Assembly (NCBI GenBank): GCA_900498135.1
Contig: LR026961.1
Span: 3,642,011-3,706,010, forward strand
Reading direction: 5' to 3'
Length of the DNA: 64,000 nucleotides
DNA from: an uncultured Desulfatiglans sp.
Lineage (GTDB): Bacteria; Desulfobacterota; DSM-4660; Desulfatiglandales; Desulfatiglandaceae
Each line of letters starts with the position of its first letter. Within the stretch, counting starts at the first letter, position 1. This document shows positions 52,171-61,650 of the stretch, one piece after another. The position numbers and the translations under genes were made by a program. The notes beneath the pieces were generated by a model. It was not told the origin of the DNA. It ran no database searches and worked only from the letters and a program-made list of their open reading frames with translations.

Positions 52171-52875
52171 TTAAACCGCCAGATAGGTCTTCTGGATGTC
52201 TTCCGCCTGACGAAACGCCTCGACCGTTCCACCATACACCACGTGACCCTTGTCGAGCAATACCACGCGATCCGAAACGGCCATGGCGAAGCGCATGTTC
52301 TGCTCGGAGAGCAGGATGGTCGTTTTGGCCTCTTTCAGATCGAGGATCAGGCCCCTGAGCGTTCCTACGATGACCGGGGACAGCCCCTCGGAAGGTTCAT
52401 CGAGCAGCAGCAGGTCCGGGTTGCCCATCAGAGCCCGGGCAATGGTGAGCATTTGCTGCTCCCCGCCCGACAGCGTTCCGCCTGTCCGGCCGGCCATGAC
52501 TGCCAGAACTGGAAACTGCTCGAAAACGGATTCGAGGTTCCAGCGGCCCGAACGACCTGGAATACGCCCCAGCTCGAGGTTTTCACGGACGGTGAACGGT
52601 CCCAGAATGCGGCGGTCTTCAGGGACGAACCCCAGGCCCATCCGGGCCATCTTGTAAGCCGCCAGGCCGGTGCATTCGTTGTCTTTAAAAAAGACCCGGC
52701 CTTCCCTGGGGGGGGTCAATCCGACCAGCGAGCGGAAGGTGGTGGATTTTCCCACGCCGTTTCGCCCCATCAGGCAGACCGTTTCACCCGTGTCCACATC
52801 CAGGCTGACATTGAAGAGAATATGGCTTCGGCCGTAATAGGTGTTGAGATCGACGGCCCTGAGGATCCTTTCCAT
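52171..52875 (-). CDS. livF: Branched-chain amino acid-type ABC transporter ATP-binding protein LivF
   Basis: 234 residues: Walker A GRNGVGKST, signature LSGGEQQML, Walker B LLLDEPSEGLSP, H-loop in SEQNMRFAM. The start overlaps the stop of livG. Energises uptake with LivG. Confidence 0.94.
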   Translation of the reverse strand: MERILRAVDLNTYYGRSHILFNVSLDVDTGETVCLMGRNGVGKSTTFRSLVGLTPPREGRVFFKDNECTGLAAYKMARMGLGFVPEDRRILGPFTVRENLELGRIPGRSGRWNLESVFEQFPVLAVMAGRTGGTLSGGEQQMLTIARALMGNPDLLLLDEPSEGLSPVIVGTLRGLILDLKEAKTTILLSEQNMRFAMAVSDRVVLLDKGHVVYGGTVEAFRQAEDIQKTYLAV

Positions 52876-53627
52876 CAGAACTCTTCTCCCAGGTATGCAG
52901 TGATGACCTGTTTGTTGGCGCGGATCTTTTCGGGGGTGTCATCCGCCAGGAGCGTTCCCTGCTGGAGCACCCTTACGGTCTGGGCGATGCCGAAGACCAT
53001 GTCCATGTCGTGTTCGATGAAGACGAGGCTCAGATCGAAATCTTTCCAGAGCTTGAGGATCAGTTCCTTGGTGTGGAGGCGCTCTTCAGGGGACATCCCG
53101 GCGGTTGGTTCGTCCAGCAGCAGCAATCTGGGCCGGAGAGCCAGAGCTATTCCGATGTCGAGCAGTTTCTGGTCTCCGTGCGCCAGCTCGAACGCCATAC
53201 GGTGGGCTTGCTGGTCGAGTCCGAGGCTTTCCAGAACCGCATGTGCATCCTCGGTGGCCTGCTGGAAATGTTCGACCGGGTGCAGGTATTTCCGGGTTTG
53301 GCTCAGCTTGGACAAACAAGCCACGCGAATGTTGTTCAGGACGGTTTCATCCGGAAAAATGGAGGCGATCTGAAACGCGCGGCCGATTCCCAGGGCAACG
53401 ATCTGTTGGGGGGATTTCCCGATGATCTCGTGCCCATCGAACATAATGCTGCCCCCGTCCGGTCTAAAGCGCCCGGTGATCTGATTGAAGAGTGTGGTCT
53501 TGCCTGCCCCGTTGGGTCCGATGATGGCGGAAATCTCCCCCGGCATCACGGCGAAACTCACATCGCTGGTGACGTGGAGGCCGCCGAAGGACTTGTTCAG
53601 GGATGTTATTTGAAGGATGGGCGTCAT
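52875..53627 (-). CDS. livG: Branched-chain amino acid-type ABC transporter ATP-binding protein LivG
   Basis: 250 residues: Walker A GPNGAGKTT, signature region ELAHGDQKLLDIG (replacing LSGGQ in this family), Walker B LLLDEPTAGMSPEE, H-loop EHDMDMV. Starts three bases before the livM stop region. Confidence 0.94.
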   Translation of the reverse strand: MTPILQITSLNKSFGGLHVTSDVSFAVMPGEISAIIGPNGAGKTTLFNQITGRFRPDGGSIMFDGHEIIGKSPQQIVALGIGRAFQIASIFPDETVLNNIRVACLSKLSQTRKYLHPVEHFQQATEDAHAVLESLGLDQQAHRMAFELAHGDQKLLDIGIALALRPRLLLLDEPTAGMSPEERLHTKELILKLWKDFDLSLVFIEHDMDMVFGIAQTVRVLQQGTLLADDTPEKIRANKQVITAYLGEEF

Positions 53628-53629
53628 CT

Positions 53630-54598
53630 TCAGCTTGACCTCCCCGTGTCGGTTTTACCGAACCGCACCTTGAGGCTCAACGCCTCGCCGACGATCCCCT
53701 TGGGAAAGATGATCACCATGAAGAGCATGACCGATCCGATGATCAAGGGCCAGTACTCAGTAACGGCCCCGATATTGTCTTCCAGGAGGATGAAAACGGC
53801 GGCGCCGAAAAAAGGCCCGAAGAACTGGCTGATGCCCCCGAGCACCGACATGAGGATGGCCTCGCCGGAAGTGGTCCACAGAAGCATATCGGTGTGAATC
53901 GAGCTGTCGACACCGGCCATTATACCTCCGGCCAATGCCGCGAAGAAAGATGAGATCATGTAAATGCGCAGTTGGTTGCGGCGCACCCGGCGCCCCAAAA
54001 ACCGGATGCGCTCCGGGTTCTGCTGAATACAGCGCAGAATCATGCCGAACGGACTGTAGGCCATTCGCTTGAGGGTCCAGATGGAAAGGAACACCAGTAG
54101 CAGCACGAAATAATAATACACGATCCGGTTCTGGAGAATTCCAGGGGGGATGATTCCCTGGATGCCGTCATCGCCGCCCGTGAAATCGTACCATTTGAAG
54201 GTGATCTGCCAGGCAAGCTGAGCGAAGGCAAGGGTGAGCATGGTGAAGTAAACGCCTCCGACACGAATGACCAGAAGCCCCAGCAAAAATGAGAGCAAGA
54301 AGGCCATCAGCAGCCCTGCCGCCAAAGCAGGCAGAAACCAGGCGCTGCCCAGGTAGTCTACCATGAGGCCGACGCTGTAGGCGCCCAGCCCATAATACAA
54401 CGCCTGCCCAAAGGAGAGCATGCCTGTGATGCCCCAGAGCATGTTGAATGAGACGGCGAACAAACCCCAGACGAGGATGTGGCTTGCCACATTGAGCTTG
54501 TAGGGGGAATTCGTGATGACAGGTACCATGGCAAAAATCAGGACCAGAAGCCCAAGCGGGGAAGCCGGTATCAAACGGCGAGTGATCTTCTCTAACAT
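53630..54598 (-). CDS. livM: Branched-chain amino acid-type ABC transporter permease LivM
   Basis: 322 residues, about nine membrane helices; GALGAYSVGL-like and LRCIQQNPERIRFLG (the EAA-type loop variant) present. The start MLEKITRRLIP at 54598 lies four bases after the livH stop. Confidence 0.92.
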   Translation of the reverse strand: MLEKITRRLIPASPLGLLVLIFAMVPVITNSPYKLNVASHILVWGLFAVSFNMLWGITGMLSFGQALYYGLGAYSVGLMVDYLGSAWFLPALAAGLLMAFLLSFLLGLLVIRVGGVYFTMLTLAFAQLAWQITFKWYDFTGGDDGIQGIIPPGILQNRIVYYYFVLLLVFLSIWTLKRMAYSPFGMILRCIQQNPERIRFLGRRVRRNQLRIYMISSFFAALAGGIMAGVDSSIHTDMLLWTTSGEAILMSVLGGISQFFGPFFGAAVFILLEDNIGAVTEYWPLIIGSVMLFMVIIFPKGIVGEALSLKVRFGKTDTGRSS

Positions 54599-54602
54599 AG
54601 GC

Positions 54603-55484
54603 CTACCTTGTCCGACGTGCGGAGAACAGTCCCTCCGGCTTGAAAACCAAGACAATCACCAAAATGAGAAAGCTGAAAAGGGTTGCCCATTTGGGTACGA
54701 AAGCCACACCGAAGGCCACAACTTCCCCTATTAGAATGGCTCCGAGCCAGGCTCCCCAGAAGTTGCCCATGCCCCCGATCACAACCACGATCAAAGAGTC
54801 GATGATTACCTCGATGCCGGCCCCGGGGGTGACCGTGCGCATCGGGGCGGCCAGTGTTCCGGCCATGCCGCCGAGCGCCGTAGCGATGCCGAAGACCATA
54901 GTCATGGTCATGGGGACGTTGACCCCCAGAACGCCGACGATCTCACGATCCACTGCGGCGGCTCTCGCTACGCGGCCGGCCCGTGTCCTTGATAGGATCA
55001 GCCATGCCAGGATCACCGCCATCAGGCCGACGCCGATAATGAGAAGGTTGTAGGCCGGAATGAAGATGTCGCCCAACTGGACTGCGCCATCAAATCCCGC
55101 CGGGCGCGCGAGGGATTTATACTCCGCTCCCCAGATCAGCTTGACTAGGTCGTCTATGATCAAAATCAGACAGTAGGTCAGCAGAATCTGGAAGCCGCCC
55201 TCATTGGCCCTGCCATAGATGCGCCTCAGAAACAAGCACTCGACCACCATGCCGATTAACCCGGCGCAGATCCCGGTCATGACGAGGGTGAGGAAAAAGT
55301 TGGATCCCCAAACCGCTGAAAACTGATAGCCGAAGTAAGCCCCGAGCATGTAGAAGGAGCCATGGGCAAAGTTGAAGACGTTGCCGACCCCGAAGATCAA
55401 GGTCAGGCCGCTGGCCACTAAAAAGAGGAGCGTGGCTATGGTCAGACCACTGATCAACTGTGTGAAGAAAAAAGACGTGTCCAT
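54603..55484 (-). CDS. livH: Branched-chain amino acid-type ABC transporter permease LivH
   Basis: 293 residues. ATG 55484 (AAGGA upstream) gives MDTSFFFTQLISGLTIATLL; GLTLIFGVGNVFNFAHGSFYMLGAY is the LivH signature. Eight membrane helices. The longer open frame upstream has no ribosome site. Confidence 0.93.
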   Translation of the reverse strand: MDTSFFFTQLISGLTIATLLFLVASGLTLIFGVGNVFNFAHGSFYMLGAYFGYQFSAVWGSNFFLTLVMTGICAGLIGMVVECLFLRRIYGRANEGGFQILLTYCLILIIDDLVKLIWGAEYKSLARPAGFDGAVQLGDIFIPAYNLLIIGVGLMAVILAWLILSRTRAGRVARAAAVDREIVGVLGVNVPMTMTMVFGIATALGGMAGTLAAPMRTVTPGAGIEVIIDSLIVVVIGGMGNFWGAWLGAILIGEVVAFGVAFVPKWATLFSFLILVIVLVFKPEGLFSARRTR

Positions 55485-55796
55485 GGAGTTTTCCTTGCCG
55501 GAAAGGAGGACGGGACGATTGGACACCGCCCAGGTTCCACAGTTGCGTTGCCTGAAATTCCCTCCATGCACAGGAAGGCCGGGCATACGGAGGGACGGTA
55601 TTCCAGTCGCGGGTCGCTATTCGGCCTGGTGGAAATCCTTGCCTGCATGTCGGCCGGGCGGCCATCCGAACATGGACGACCAAAATGCGGCACCTTTGCG
55701 AGGCTGCCCGAGGCGAAAAGAGGCGACTATCCCTATGAGGTTTTATGGCCGAAAAGGAGATTGGGGCGGCGCGTGGCCGCCCCTTTTACAAACGGA

Positions 55797-57047
55797 TTAC
55801 TTACGCTTTTCCTTGATATAATCGGCTGGCGGCATGACATCTTCTGGAGAATAGATTTTCCAGTCGCCGAGCATCATTTTGGCTGGCGGGAAATCATTGT
55901 TAGGCATCGTTACGCCTATGGCCTGCATCTTTTTCAGCTGGTGGGTTTCAGGACGCATATAGGAGGTGAAACCTTCAGGATCCCATGGGGCCTTGAGCTT
56001 CAAGTTTTCCAAAGCCTTGACCAGCGCCTCGGTGTCATCCGGATTGCCGACCGTTTCGACGGCCTTCGCGATCGCGTAAACACCTACATAGGCGCCGGAA
56101 GCCGCATAGGTTGGATAGCGGCCGGTACGTTTGTGGAATTCCTGGACGAACTTTCGGTTGAGCTCCGTATCCGGCCAGTTGTTATAATGGCGCGCGCCCA
56201 GCACGAGGCCCGCCGGCAGATCCGCCCCCATCGCGCTCATCAGTTCATAGTTGCCACCGGCATCCGGATGGAAGTAAAGCGATTTCTTGAGCAGGCCATA
56301 CGGCATGGCCTGCTTGAGAAAAGCGACGGTGTCCCCGCCCCAGAAACCTGCTACGAGGATATCCGGATTGTCACGGCTCAGGGAAGTGATGTAGGCCGTG
56401 TAATCGGGTTCAAACAGTTTCGGCCAGTATTCTCCCACGACTTCGTATTGGATGCCGAGGCGATCCAGATTGTATTTGAGTTCGTTCCACTGATCGTGGC
56501 CATAGGCGTAATCCGGGCCGATGTAAGCGATGGTCTTCCAATCCTTGGTTTCCCTGAGTTCCTTCAGATAGAGCGCACCTGCAGCCATGGACATGAAGGT
56601 GTTGTTGGAAACCCGGAAGTAATACGGCTGCAATTTGTCAACGGTGAGCTGCGTGGATGCATGGTCGGTGCCGATGAAAATGGTTTTGTACTGCTGTGAT
56701 ATTTCGGTGATGGCCAGACCGACACCGGAGCTGACTACCCCGAAGAGGAAATGGACCTTGTCTTCGGTGATGTAGCGGGTGGCCACCCTCACAGCGTAAG
56801 CTGGCCTGGCCTTGCTGTCCGTAAAGGTAATGTCCAGCGTATAGCCGTTGACCCCGCCCTTGCCATTGATTTCGTCGATGGCCATTTCGGCGGCGGCGAC
56901 AGAGTCGATCCCGTACAGGCCGGCCCGTCCGGTCATTGGATACATGGCCCCGATCCGGATGACCTTGTCTTGTGCCTGGACGGCGAGGGGAACTGCAACA
57001 ACCGCAAGAAACAAGGCCACAAAAAAGACGCAGGTAATCTTTTTCAT
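55797..57047 (-). CDS. ABC transporter substrate-binding protein (LivJ type)
   Basis: 416 residues with signal peptide (MKKITCVFFVALFLAVV...VQA) and the type I periplasmic binding fold: IRIGAMYPMTGRAGLYG and AEMAIDEINGKGG at the start. AGGAGGGTGGG precedes ATG. A first gene 310 bases upstream of livH. Substrate unknown; relatives bind branched-chain or aromatic compounds, and the downstream adh-aor genes suggest uptake of an oxidisable carbon source. Confidence 0.92.
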   Translation of the reverse strand: MKKITCVFFVALFLAVVAVPLAVQAQDKVIRIGAMYPMTGRAGLYGIDSVAAAEMAIDEINGKGGVNGYTLDITFTDSKARPAYAVRVATRYITEDKVHFLFGVVSSGVGLAITEISQQYKTIFIGTDHASTQLTVDKLQPYYFRVSNNTFMSMAAGALYLKELRETKDWKTIAYIGPDYAYGHDQWNELKYNLDRLGIQYEVVGEYWPKLFEPDYTAYITSLSRDNPDILVAGFWGGDTVAFLKQAMPYGLLKKSLYFHPDAGGNYELMSAMGADLPAGLVLGARHYNNWPDTELNRKFVQEFHKRTGRYPTYAASGAYVGVYAIAKAVETVGNPDDTEALVKALENLKLKAPWDPEGFTSYMRPETHQLKKMQAIGVTMPNNDFPPAKMMLGDWKIYSPEDVMPPADYIKEKRK

Positions 57048-57633
57048 CCCACCCTCCTCTCATTAACTCTATGTGTTATGATTGTTTTCCCTCAATTCGA
57101 CCCTGTCCGCCAACCGGCAGGTCAAAGAGGTGCTGGCGAGTGAAATGGTGAAAAGCGGCTATTACAACGCATGTACCATAGGGGAAACAGACTTGGCTGT
57201 CAAGCTAAACACTGGTGTGATCTAGGCTGTAAAGCGTGGATCTGCGAATTTGCCCAATCGATCTTCTCAAGAGGCGCTGGCACGCAGATATGAGCATATA
57301 GCACGGAAGTTTTCGGCTGGATCCGTTCCTCGACCTTCAAGCTGGTTGTGCAGAGCGCAAGGGTCGATTGATTGCGATAGGCAAGGACGCTTTGCAAGAT
57401 GGGACCGCGAAGCTTGGAAGTGAACGCGAAAACCCATCCTGGCCAAAATTCTGCGGAGGAAGCGGACCTGACCACGTGAGGGCAAGAGTCACTTCAAACG
57501 ATGTCTTTCTTCGCAATGATGGGGCTGGAGGTCTTTGAAGGGCGCCTTAGGGGTTGCATTTTGAGGTCAAAAAAGTGCTTCTAAGCTCCTGGAAGCAACC
57601 CTTTTCCCTATGTTTTGTTTGTTTTTCAGTCAT
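57048..57633. other. Intergenic region without recognised gene
   Basis: Contains the livJ leader. At 57553-57600 GGGGTTGC and GCAACCC form an inverted repeat, possibly a terminator for the hemerythrin gene. Open frames on the minus strand at 57200-57480 have no conserved content. Confidence 0.4.
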
Positions 57634-58203
57634 TTATCTTGGTCCGACCCCGACAACGAAAGTTGCTTGCAACCGATGCAAAAGAGCATGAAACTCAGAG
57701 TGTTTGCCTTCGCCGATACGTTCCCGTTCGAGCTGCTCGAATGCTTCAAAAAGTTCTTTGTCTTTATCCGGGTCCAATTTCGCCTCCGCCATGGGGAAAA
57801 GAACCGTGTTTTCCTTGGTGATATGTTCATCGAGGAGAGCCACGTATTCTTTAATGATTGTCTGTGCTTGTTCCTTACGCAAGACGAGCCCGGACTCATG
57901 GCCGGCCAGGGCATCTTTGAGCATGGCAACCAGTCTGCGGCCCTGTTCATGTTCCAGCAGCATAACCCCGATAGGACCTCCTTCACGCAGCACACCGACA
58001 TTCTCCAAGGCTGGAAAAAGGAATTCTTCTTCCTTGGCATGATGGCATTTGTCGACGAAGACCGACAGGAACTCGAGGATGTTGGAGAGATCCTTCCCGT
58101 CCACTTCTTGACCGCGTCCGAACCTGTCCGCAACGGCCTGCAGGATTCGAAGCATGATTTCAATGCCGTGGTGTTCGTTCTTAAGTTCCTCAATCGCCTT
58201 CAT
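57634..58203 (-). CDS. Hemerythrin HHE-domain protein
   Basis: 189 residues, four-helix bundle with the iron-binding pattern LKNEHHGIE, DKCHHAKEEEFLFP, LLEHEQGRR and LDEHITKENTVLFP. Expected to bind a di-iron site for oxygen or NO sensing or iron storage. AAGGAGG eight bases upstream of ATG 58203. Confidence 0.9.
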   Translation of the reverse strand: MKAIEELKNEHHGIEIMLRILQAVADRFGRGQEVDGKDLSNILEFLSVFVDKCHHAKEEEFLFPALENVGVLREGGPIGVMLLEHEQGRRLVAMLKDALAGHESGLVLRKEQAQTIIKEYVALLDEHITKENTVLFPMAEAKLDPDKDKELFEAFEQLERERIGEGKHSEFHALLHRLQATFVVGVGPR

Positions 58204-58387
58204 CCTGGCACCTCCTTGGAACTAAGCGCGATGCGCAGCGAGACTGCGTCACGCATTTTTGGATGTTTTCAGGTTGTGCAGTTCAAGGAAAAACGCGTTT
58301 GCGCTTTTCAAGGGTTCTTGGGAAGAATACCGCCTCGGTGATCGGGCCTATTTTTTCTGAACGGAATTTATTCTCCATGAAAAAATC

Positions 58388-59087
58388 ATGCAAAGTCCAG
58401 GGCTTTTTTTCTCCGGTGCGCAGGTGAAAGAGGAGGATACCGATCAACCTTGGGTGCCGGGACCACCGCTCTCAAGGCGCCATGTTTGCACAATTTCCAC
58501 AGCGGGGCTTCAGCGGCGAGGCGATCGGCCCTTCGAGGGGATGACCGGGGACTACCGGGTGATCCCTGGAGACATTAAAGCCGGGGATTTGGTGATGAGT
58601 CACATCTCCACCAATTATGACCGCACCGGTTTTCAGCAGGATTGGAATCTCGTTTTTCCCCTGGATCGCCTCCGTGAGCTTGATGCCGAGGGGATTATAG
58701 GCGCTGTGGCCGATTACCATTATTCTTTTATGGGAGCTGCCGATCCGGCAGAGATGGAACAGGCTGCCCGAAACTTGGCCGCACTCCTCAAAGGAGACGA
58801 TGTAGATGCAGCCCTTTTGGTGCCGGTCTGACCGTTCTGTGCGCGCTGTGGGCGCGTTGGGCCATTATCTGGAAAGCGAATTGATCCCCACCACTCAGAT
58901 CAGTCTGATCCGGGAGCACACCGAGGTCATTCGGCCGCCAAGGGCGCTCTGGGTCCCATTTTAACTTGGTCGCCCCCTGGGAGTCCCTGAAAATCCTGCC
59001 TTCCAGCGACGGGTGCTCCTCAGGACACTCGAACTAGCGAGTTCAGCCGGTGGTTTTGGCAGGAAACAGCCGCGGCCCGAATGCTGA
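58388..59087 (+). pseudogene. Selenoprotein B-like (glycine/sarcosine/betaine reductase B family), decayed
   Basis: The frame reads WVPGPPLSRRHVCTISTAGL, GDYRVIPGDIKAGDLVMSHI, FPLDRLRELDAEGIIG and DYHYSFMGAADPAEMEQAAR, the family N-terminal half, to LLVPV. Then TGA (58829-58831) sits where the family has selenocysteine before P-x-C. The homologous sequence continues (AVGALGHYLESELIPTT, ISLIREHTEVIRPPRALWVP) but two bases are missing in a GC-run near 58841-58848, so the frame changes, and TAA at 58962-58964 replaces a glutamate codon before LGRPLGVPENPAFQRR. At least the last two lesions mean it is broken, unless the sequence has errors. Confidence 0.82.
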
Positions 59088-59271
59088 GGTTGATTAAAGA
59101 AAGATGCCTGAAGAGTGGGGACCCATCCCTGAAAATGACCGGGGCCGTGTTTGTAATCCCTGTGGATCAGGGTTAAAGGAGAAAAATGGATTTTTGCTCT
59201 GTCAATACAGCCTGAAGCATTTCTCCGGCGCAGCCATCATGATGGCTGCCGAAACACATCGTGAAACCATC

Positions 59272-59497
59272 TAGATCCATCCGGAAATGATTTCGCGGTA
59301 GGACTAAGTTTCCAATCCGGAAATGAGGATTTTTCTTTACACGCTGCGCGTGCTCAGTCCCACCCCTGCGGGGCGGGTCCCGGTTTGGCCAATATCAAGG
59401 AAATTAAGCGCTTGCGCGGAGGTGACCTGCAGGTCGCCGCACAAGCAAACGTGCAGATTGACGCCGAGATTGGCCAAAAAGACCCTGTCCGGATGGA
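59272..59497 (+). repeat. Palindromic repeat, copy F, interrupted and inserted in a DUF547 gene
   Basis: Outer left arm GATCCATCCGGAAATG (59274-59289), TTTCGCGGTAGGACTAAGTT, inner left arm CCGGAAATGAGGATTTTT (59317-59334), then about 50 foreign bases, then GGCCAATATCAAGG, GGTGACCTGCAGGTCGCC and right arm GGCCAAAAAGACC..CCGGATGG ending at 59497. The foreign segment (TCTTTACACGCTGCGCGTGC..CGGTTT) is a GC-rich spacer not present in other copies. The last bases of the repeat run directly into DUF547 coding sequence. Confidence 0.88.
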
Positions 59498-59660
59498 ACT
59501 AAGCAGCATTTTCAGGTGGTATTCCGAGGACTTCAAGGATGGCATCGTCGGTTTTTTCAAACAGTATGCTGAAGGCGATCTCAGGAGCAGGCTACAAAAG
59601 CGGGGTGGAGAAATAGAGGTCGAATATCTCGACTACGACTGGTCTCTTAACGGAAAATAG
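59493..59660 (+). pseudogene. DUF547 C-terminal fragment fused to the repeat
   Basis: The frame starting in the repeat (ATG 59385, through VAAQANVQIDAEIGQKD) continues without break into ELSSIFRWYSEDFKDGIVGF, then EVEYLDYDWSLNGK, the last about 55 residues of DUF547 proteins. The N-terminal about 150 residues of that family are missing, so the gene was cut, apparently by repeat insertion. The fused 91-residue ORF (59385-59660) may still be translated. Confidence 0.75.
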
Positions 59661-59683
59661 TCCGGAAAGGATGAAGAAGCAAC

Positions 59684-61147
59684 ATGGCAACCTATGATTA
59701 CGACATCGGCATTATCGGCGGCGGGGCGGCGGGCCTGACTGTGGCTTCCGGGGCGGCCCAGTTGGGGGCCAGGACCCTCCTGATCGAAAAGGAAAAGGAG
59801 CTCGGCGGCGACTGTCTTCACTTCGGATGCGTCCCGAGCAAGACGCTGATCCGGACTGCTCAGGTTTATCATACCATGAAAAACGCCCAGGCCTTCGGAC
59901 TTCCGGCCATAGAAATGCCCCCGGTGGACTTCGTCAAGGTGAAAGAGAGAATCCAGTCCGTGATCGCGACCATTCAGGAACATGACTCGGAAGAGCGATT
60001 CTGCAGCCTTGGCGCCAGGGTGGAATTGGGTGAACCGGCTTTTGTGGACGAGCATAGCATTCACCTGAACGGGCAGCGCATCTCCTCAAAAAACTGGGTG
60101 ATTGCCAGCGGCTCGTCCCCGCAAATCCCTCCCATCGAGGGTTTACACAAAACGCACCATATCACCAACAAAGACATTTTCTCCCTGGATCATCTTCCGG
60201 CATCCATGATCATACTGGGCGCCGGCCCCATTGCCGCAGAGATGGCCCAGGCCTTCTGCCGACTTGGGACAAAGGTGCATGTTGTACAGCGAAGTGGTCA
60301 GATCCTAAGCAAAGAGGACAGGGACATGGCCGATGCGGTCACTCAGGTCCTGGCCGCTGAGGGAGTCATTTTTCACTTGAATGTGGCGGTTCTTGAGGTA
60401 AGAGATGCAGGTGATGGGAAAGAAGTCCGCATCCAAAATAAGGATGAAGAGGTGAGTACGCTGAAAGCTGAACAGATCCTGGTTGCCATGGGACGCTCTC
60501 CCAATCTGGAGGGGCTTCACCTGGAAGAGATCGGCATTGAATTCGACGGCAAGGGCATCAAGGTGGATAAGCGCATGCGCACCACCCAGAAACATATCTA
60601 TGCAGCGGGGGATATCACCGGGGCCTATCAGTTCACCCATGCTGCGGGTTACGAAGGCGGCATTGTGGTGAGCAACGCGATCTTTCATCTTCCCCGAAAG
60701 GCCGACTACACCTTCCTTCCCTGGTGCACCTATACCGATCCGGAACTGGCCGGCATCGGAATGAACGAAAAGGCCGCCAAAGATGCTGGCATTGAATATA
60801 CGGTGTTCACCGAAACCTTCAAGGACAACGATAGGAGCCTTGCAGAAGAAAATAAGACAGGAAAGATCAAGATGCTCCTCGATAAGAATGAAAACCCGAT
60901 CGGGGTTCAGATCCTGGGGCCTCAAGCAGGTGAGTTGCTGGGCGAGTGGGTTGCCGTCTTGAATGGCAAGGTCAAACTCTCCACCCTGGCCGCGGCGGTT
61001 CATCCCTATCCGACCCTTGGCGAAATCAACAAGCGGGTCGCAGGCGCCTACCTCTCTCCCAAGATCTTTTCCGACACGGTCAAGAAGGGACTCAAGTTCT
61101 TCTTTCATCTGAAAGGCAGGGCCTGCGGATCGGGGGAGGGGAGATGA
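59684..61147 (+). CDS. FAD/NAD(P) disulfide oxidoreductase (dihydrolipoamide dehydrogenase/mercuric reductase-like)
   Basis: 487 residues. GIIGGGAAGLTVASGAAQLG binds FAD; GGDCLHFGCVPSKTL holds the redox-active disulfide pair; MGRSPNLEG, YAAGDITGAYQFTHAAG and the C-terminal HPYPTLGE (catalytic His-Glu) complete the family. Family-typical neighbours are TVP38/TMEM64 and DUF547 genes, which are here on both sides, as fragments or intact. Not linked to pyruvate dehydrogenase genes. Function in thiol or metal redox is likely but unproven. Confidence 0.92.
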   Translation: MATYDYDIGIIGGGAAGLTVASGAAQLGARTLLIEKEKELGGDCLHFGCVPSKTLIRTAQVYHTMKNAQAFGLPAIEMPPVDFVKVKERIQSVIATIQEHDSEERFCSLGARVELGEPAFVDEHSIHLNGQRISSKNWVIASGSSPQIPPIEGLHKTHHITNKDIFSLDHLPASMIILGAGPIAAEMAQAFCRLGTKVHVVQRSGQILSKEDRDMADAVTQVLAAEGVIFHLNVAVLEVRDAGDGKEVRIQNKDEEVSTLKAEQILVAMGRSPNLEGLHLEEIGIEFDGKGIKVDKRMRTTQKHIYAAGDITGAYQFTHAAGYEGGIVVSNAIFHLPRKADYTFLPWCTYTDPELAGIGMNEKAAKDAGIEYTVFTETFKDNDRSLAEENKTGKIKMLLDKNENPIGVQILGPQAGELLGEWVAVLNGKVKLSTLAAAVHPYPTLGEINKRVAGAYLSPKIFSDTVKKGLKFFFHLKGRACGSGEGR

Positions 61148-61354
61148 TGAAAAACGGACGGGTTACAAGGGAGGCGTTCGGACGCCCCGGTACCGCCCCG
61201 GAGTGGGCATCAAGCACCAAAAAGGCGGTGGGTACCGCCTGTTCCAGATCAAGCCGCATCTGGTTTAGCGTGTCCCATGGGATCGTGAACGAAATCTAGT
61301 ATCCGACCATCGATCATCCCCAGACAAGGGATCTGGAGTTGCTCATCATGGTCC

Positions 61355-61639
61355 TGTGCTCCCATCCGCTTTTACGACGCGGAAAAGATCAGCGAGCAGC
61401 TGAATATGGCGGCAAAAAACTTTGTAAATAGCTCAGAAGTCATTGTGTTGCCTGAAAAAAACAAAATTTTCTTGTCTCAGATTTTTGATTGGTACGAAAG
61501 GGACTTCGGGGGGAAGGAGGGAATCCGGCGTTTTTTGCTTCGATACCTGGATAAGAACGACAAATGGGCCTTCATAGACCGGAACTGGTCCACCATCAAA
61601 GTGGAATACCTCTTCTATGATTGGAATTTAAATCATTGA
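61355..61639 (+). pseudogene. Second DUF547 C-terminal fragment
   Basis: From about 61355 the frame reads FYDAEKISEQLNMAAKNFVN, IFLSQIFDWYERDFGGKEG and VEYLFYDWNLNH, ending at TGA 61639. This is the DUF547 C-terminus; the upstream part is frame-shifted and lacks the N-terminal domain. A start at ATG 61406 would give a 77-residue ORF, likely remnant only. Confidence 0.65.
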
Positions 61640-61650
61640 GCGAAGCCTTT

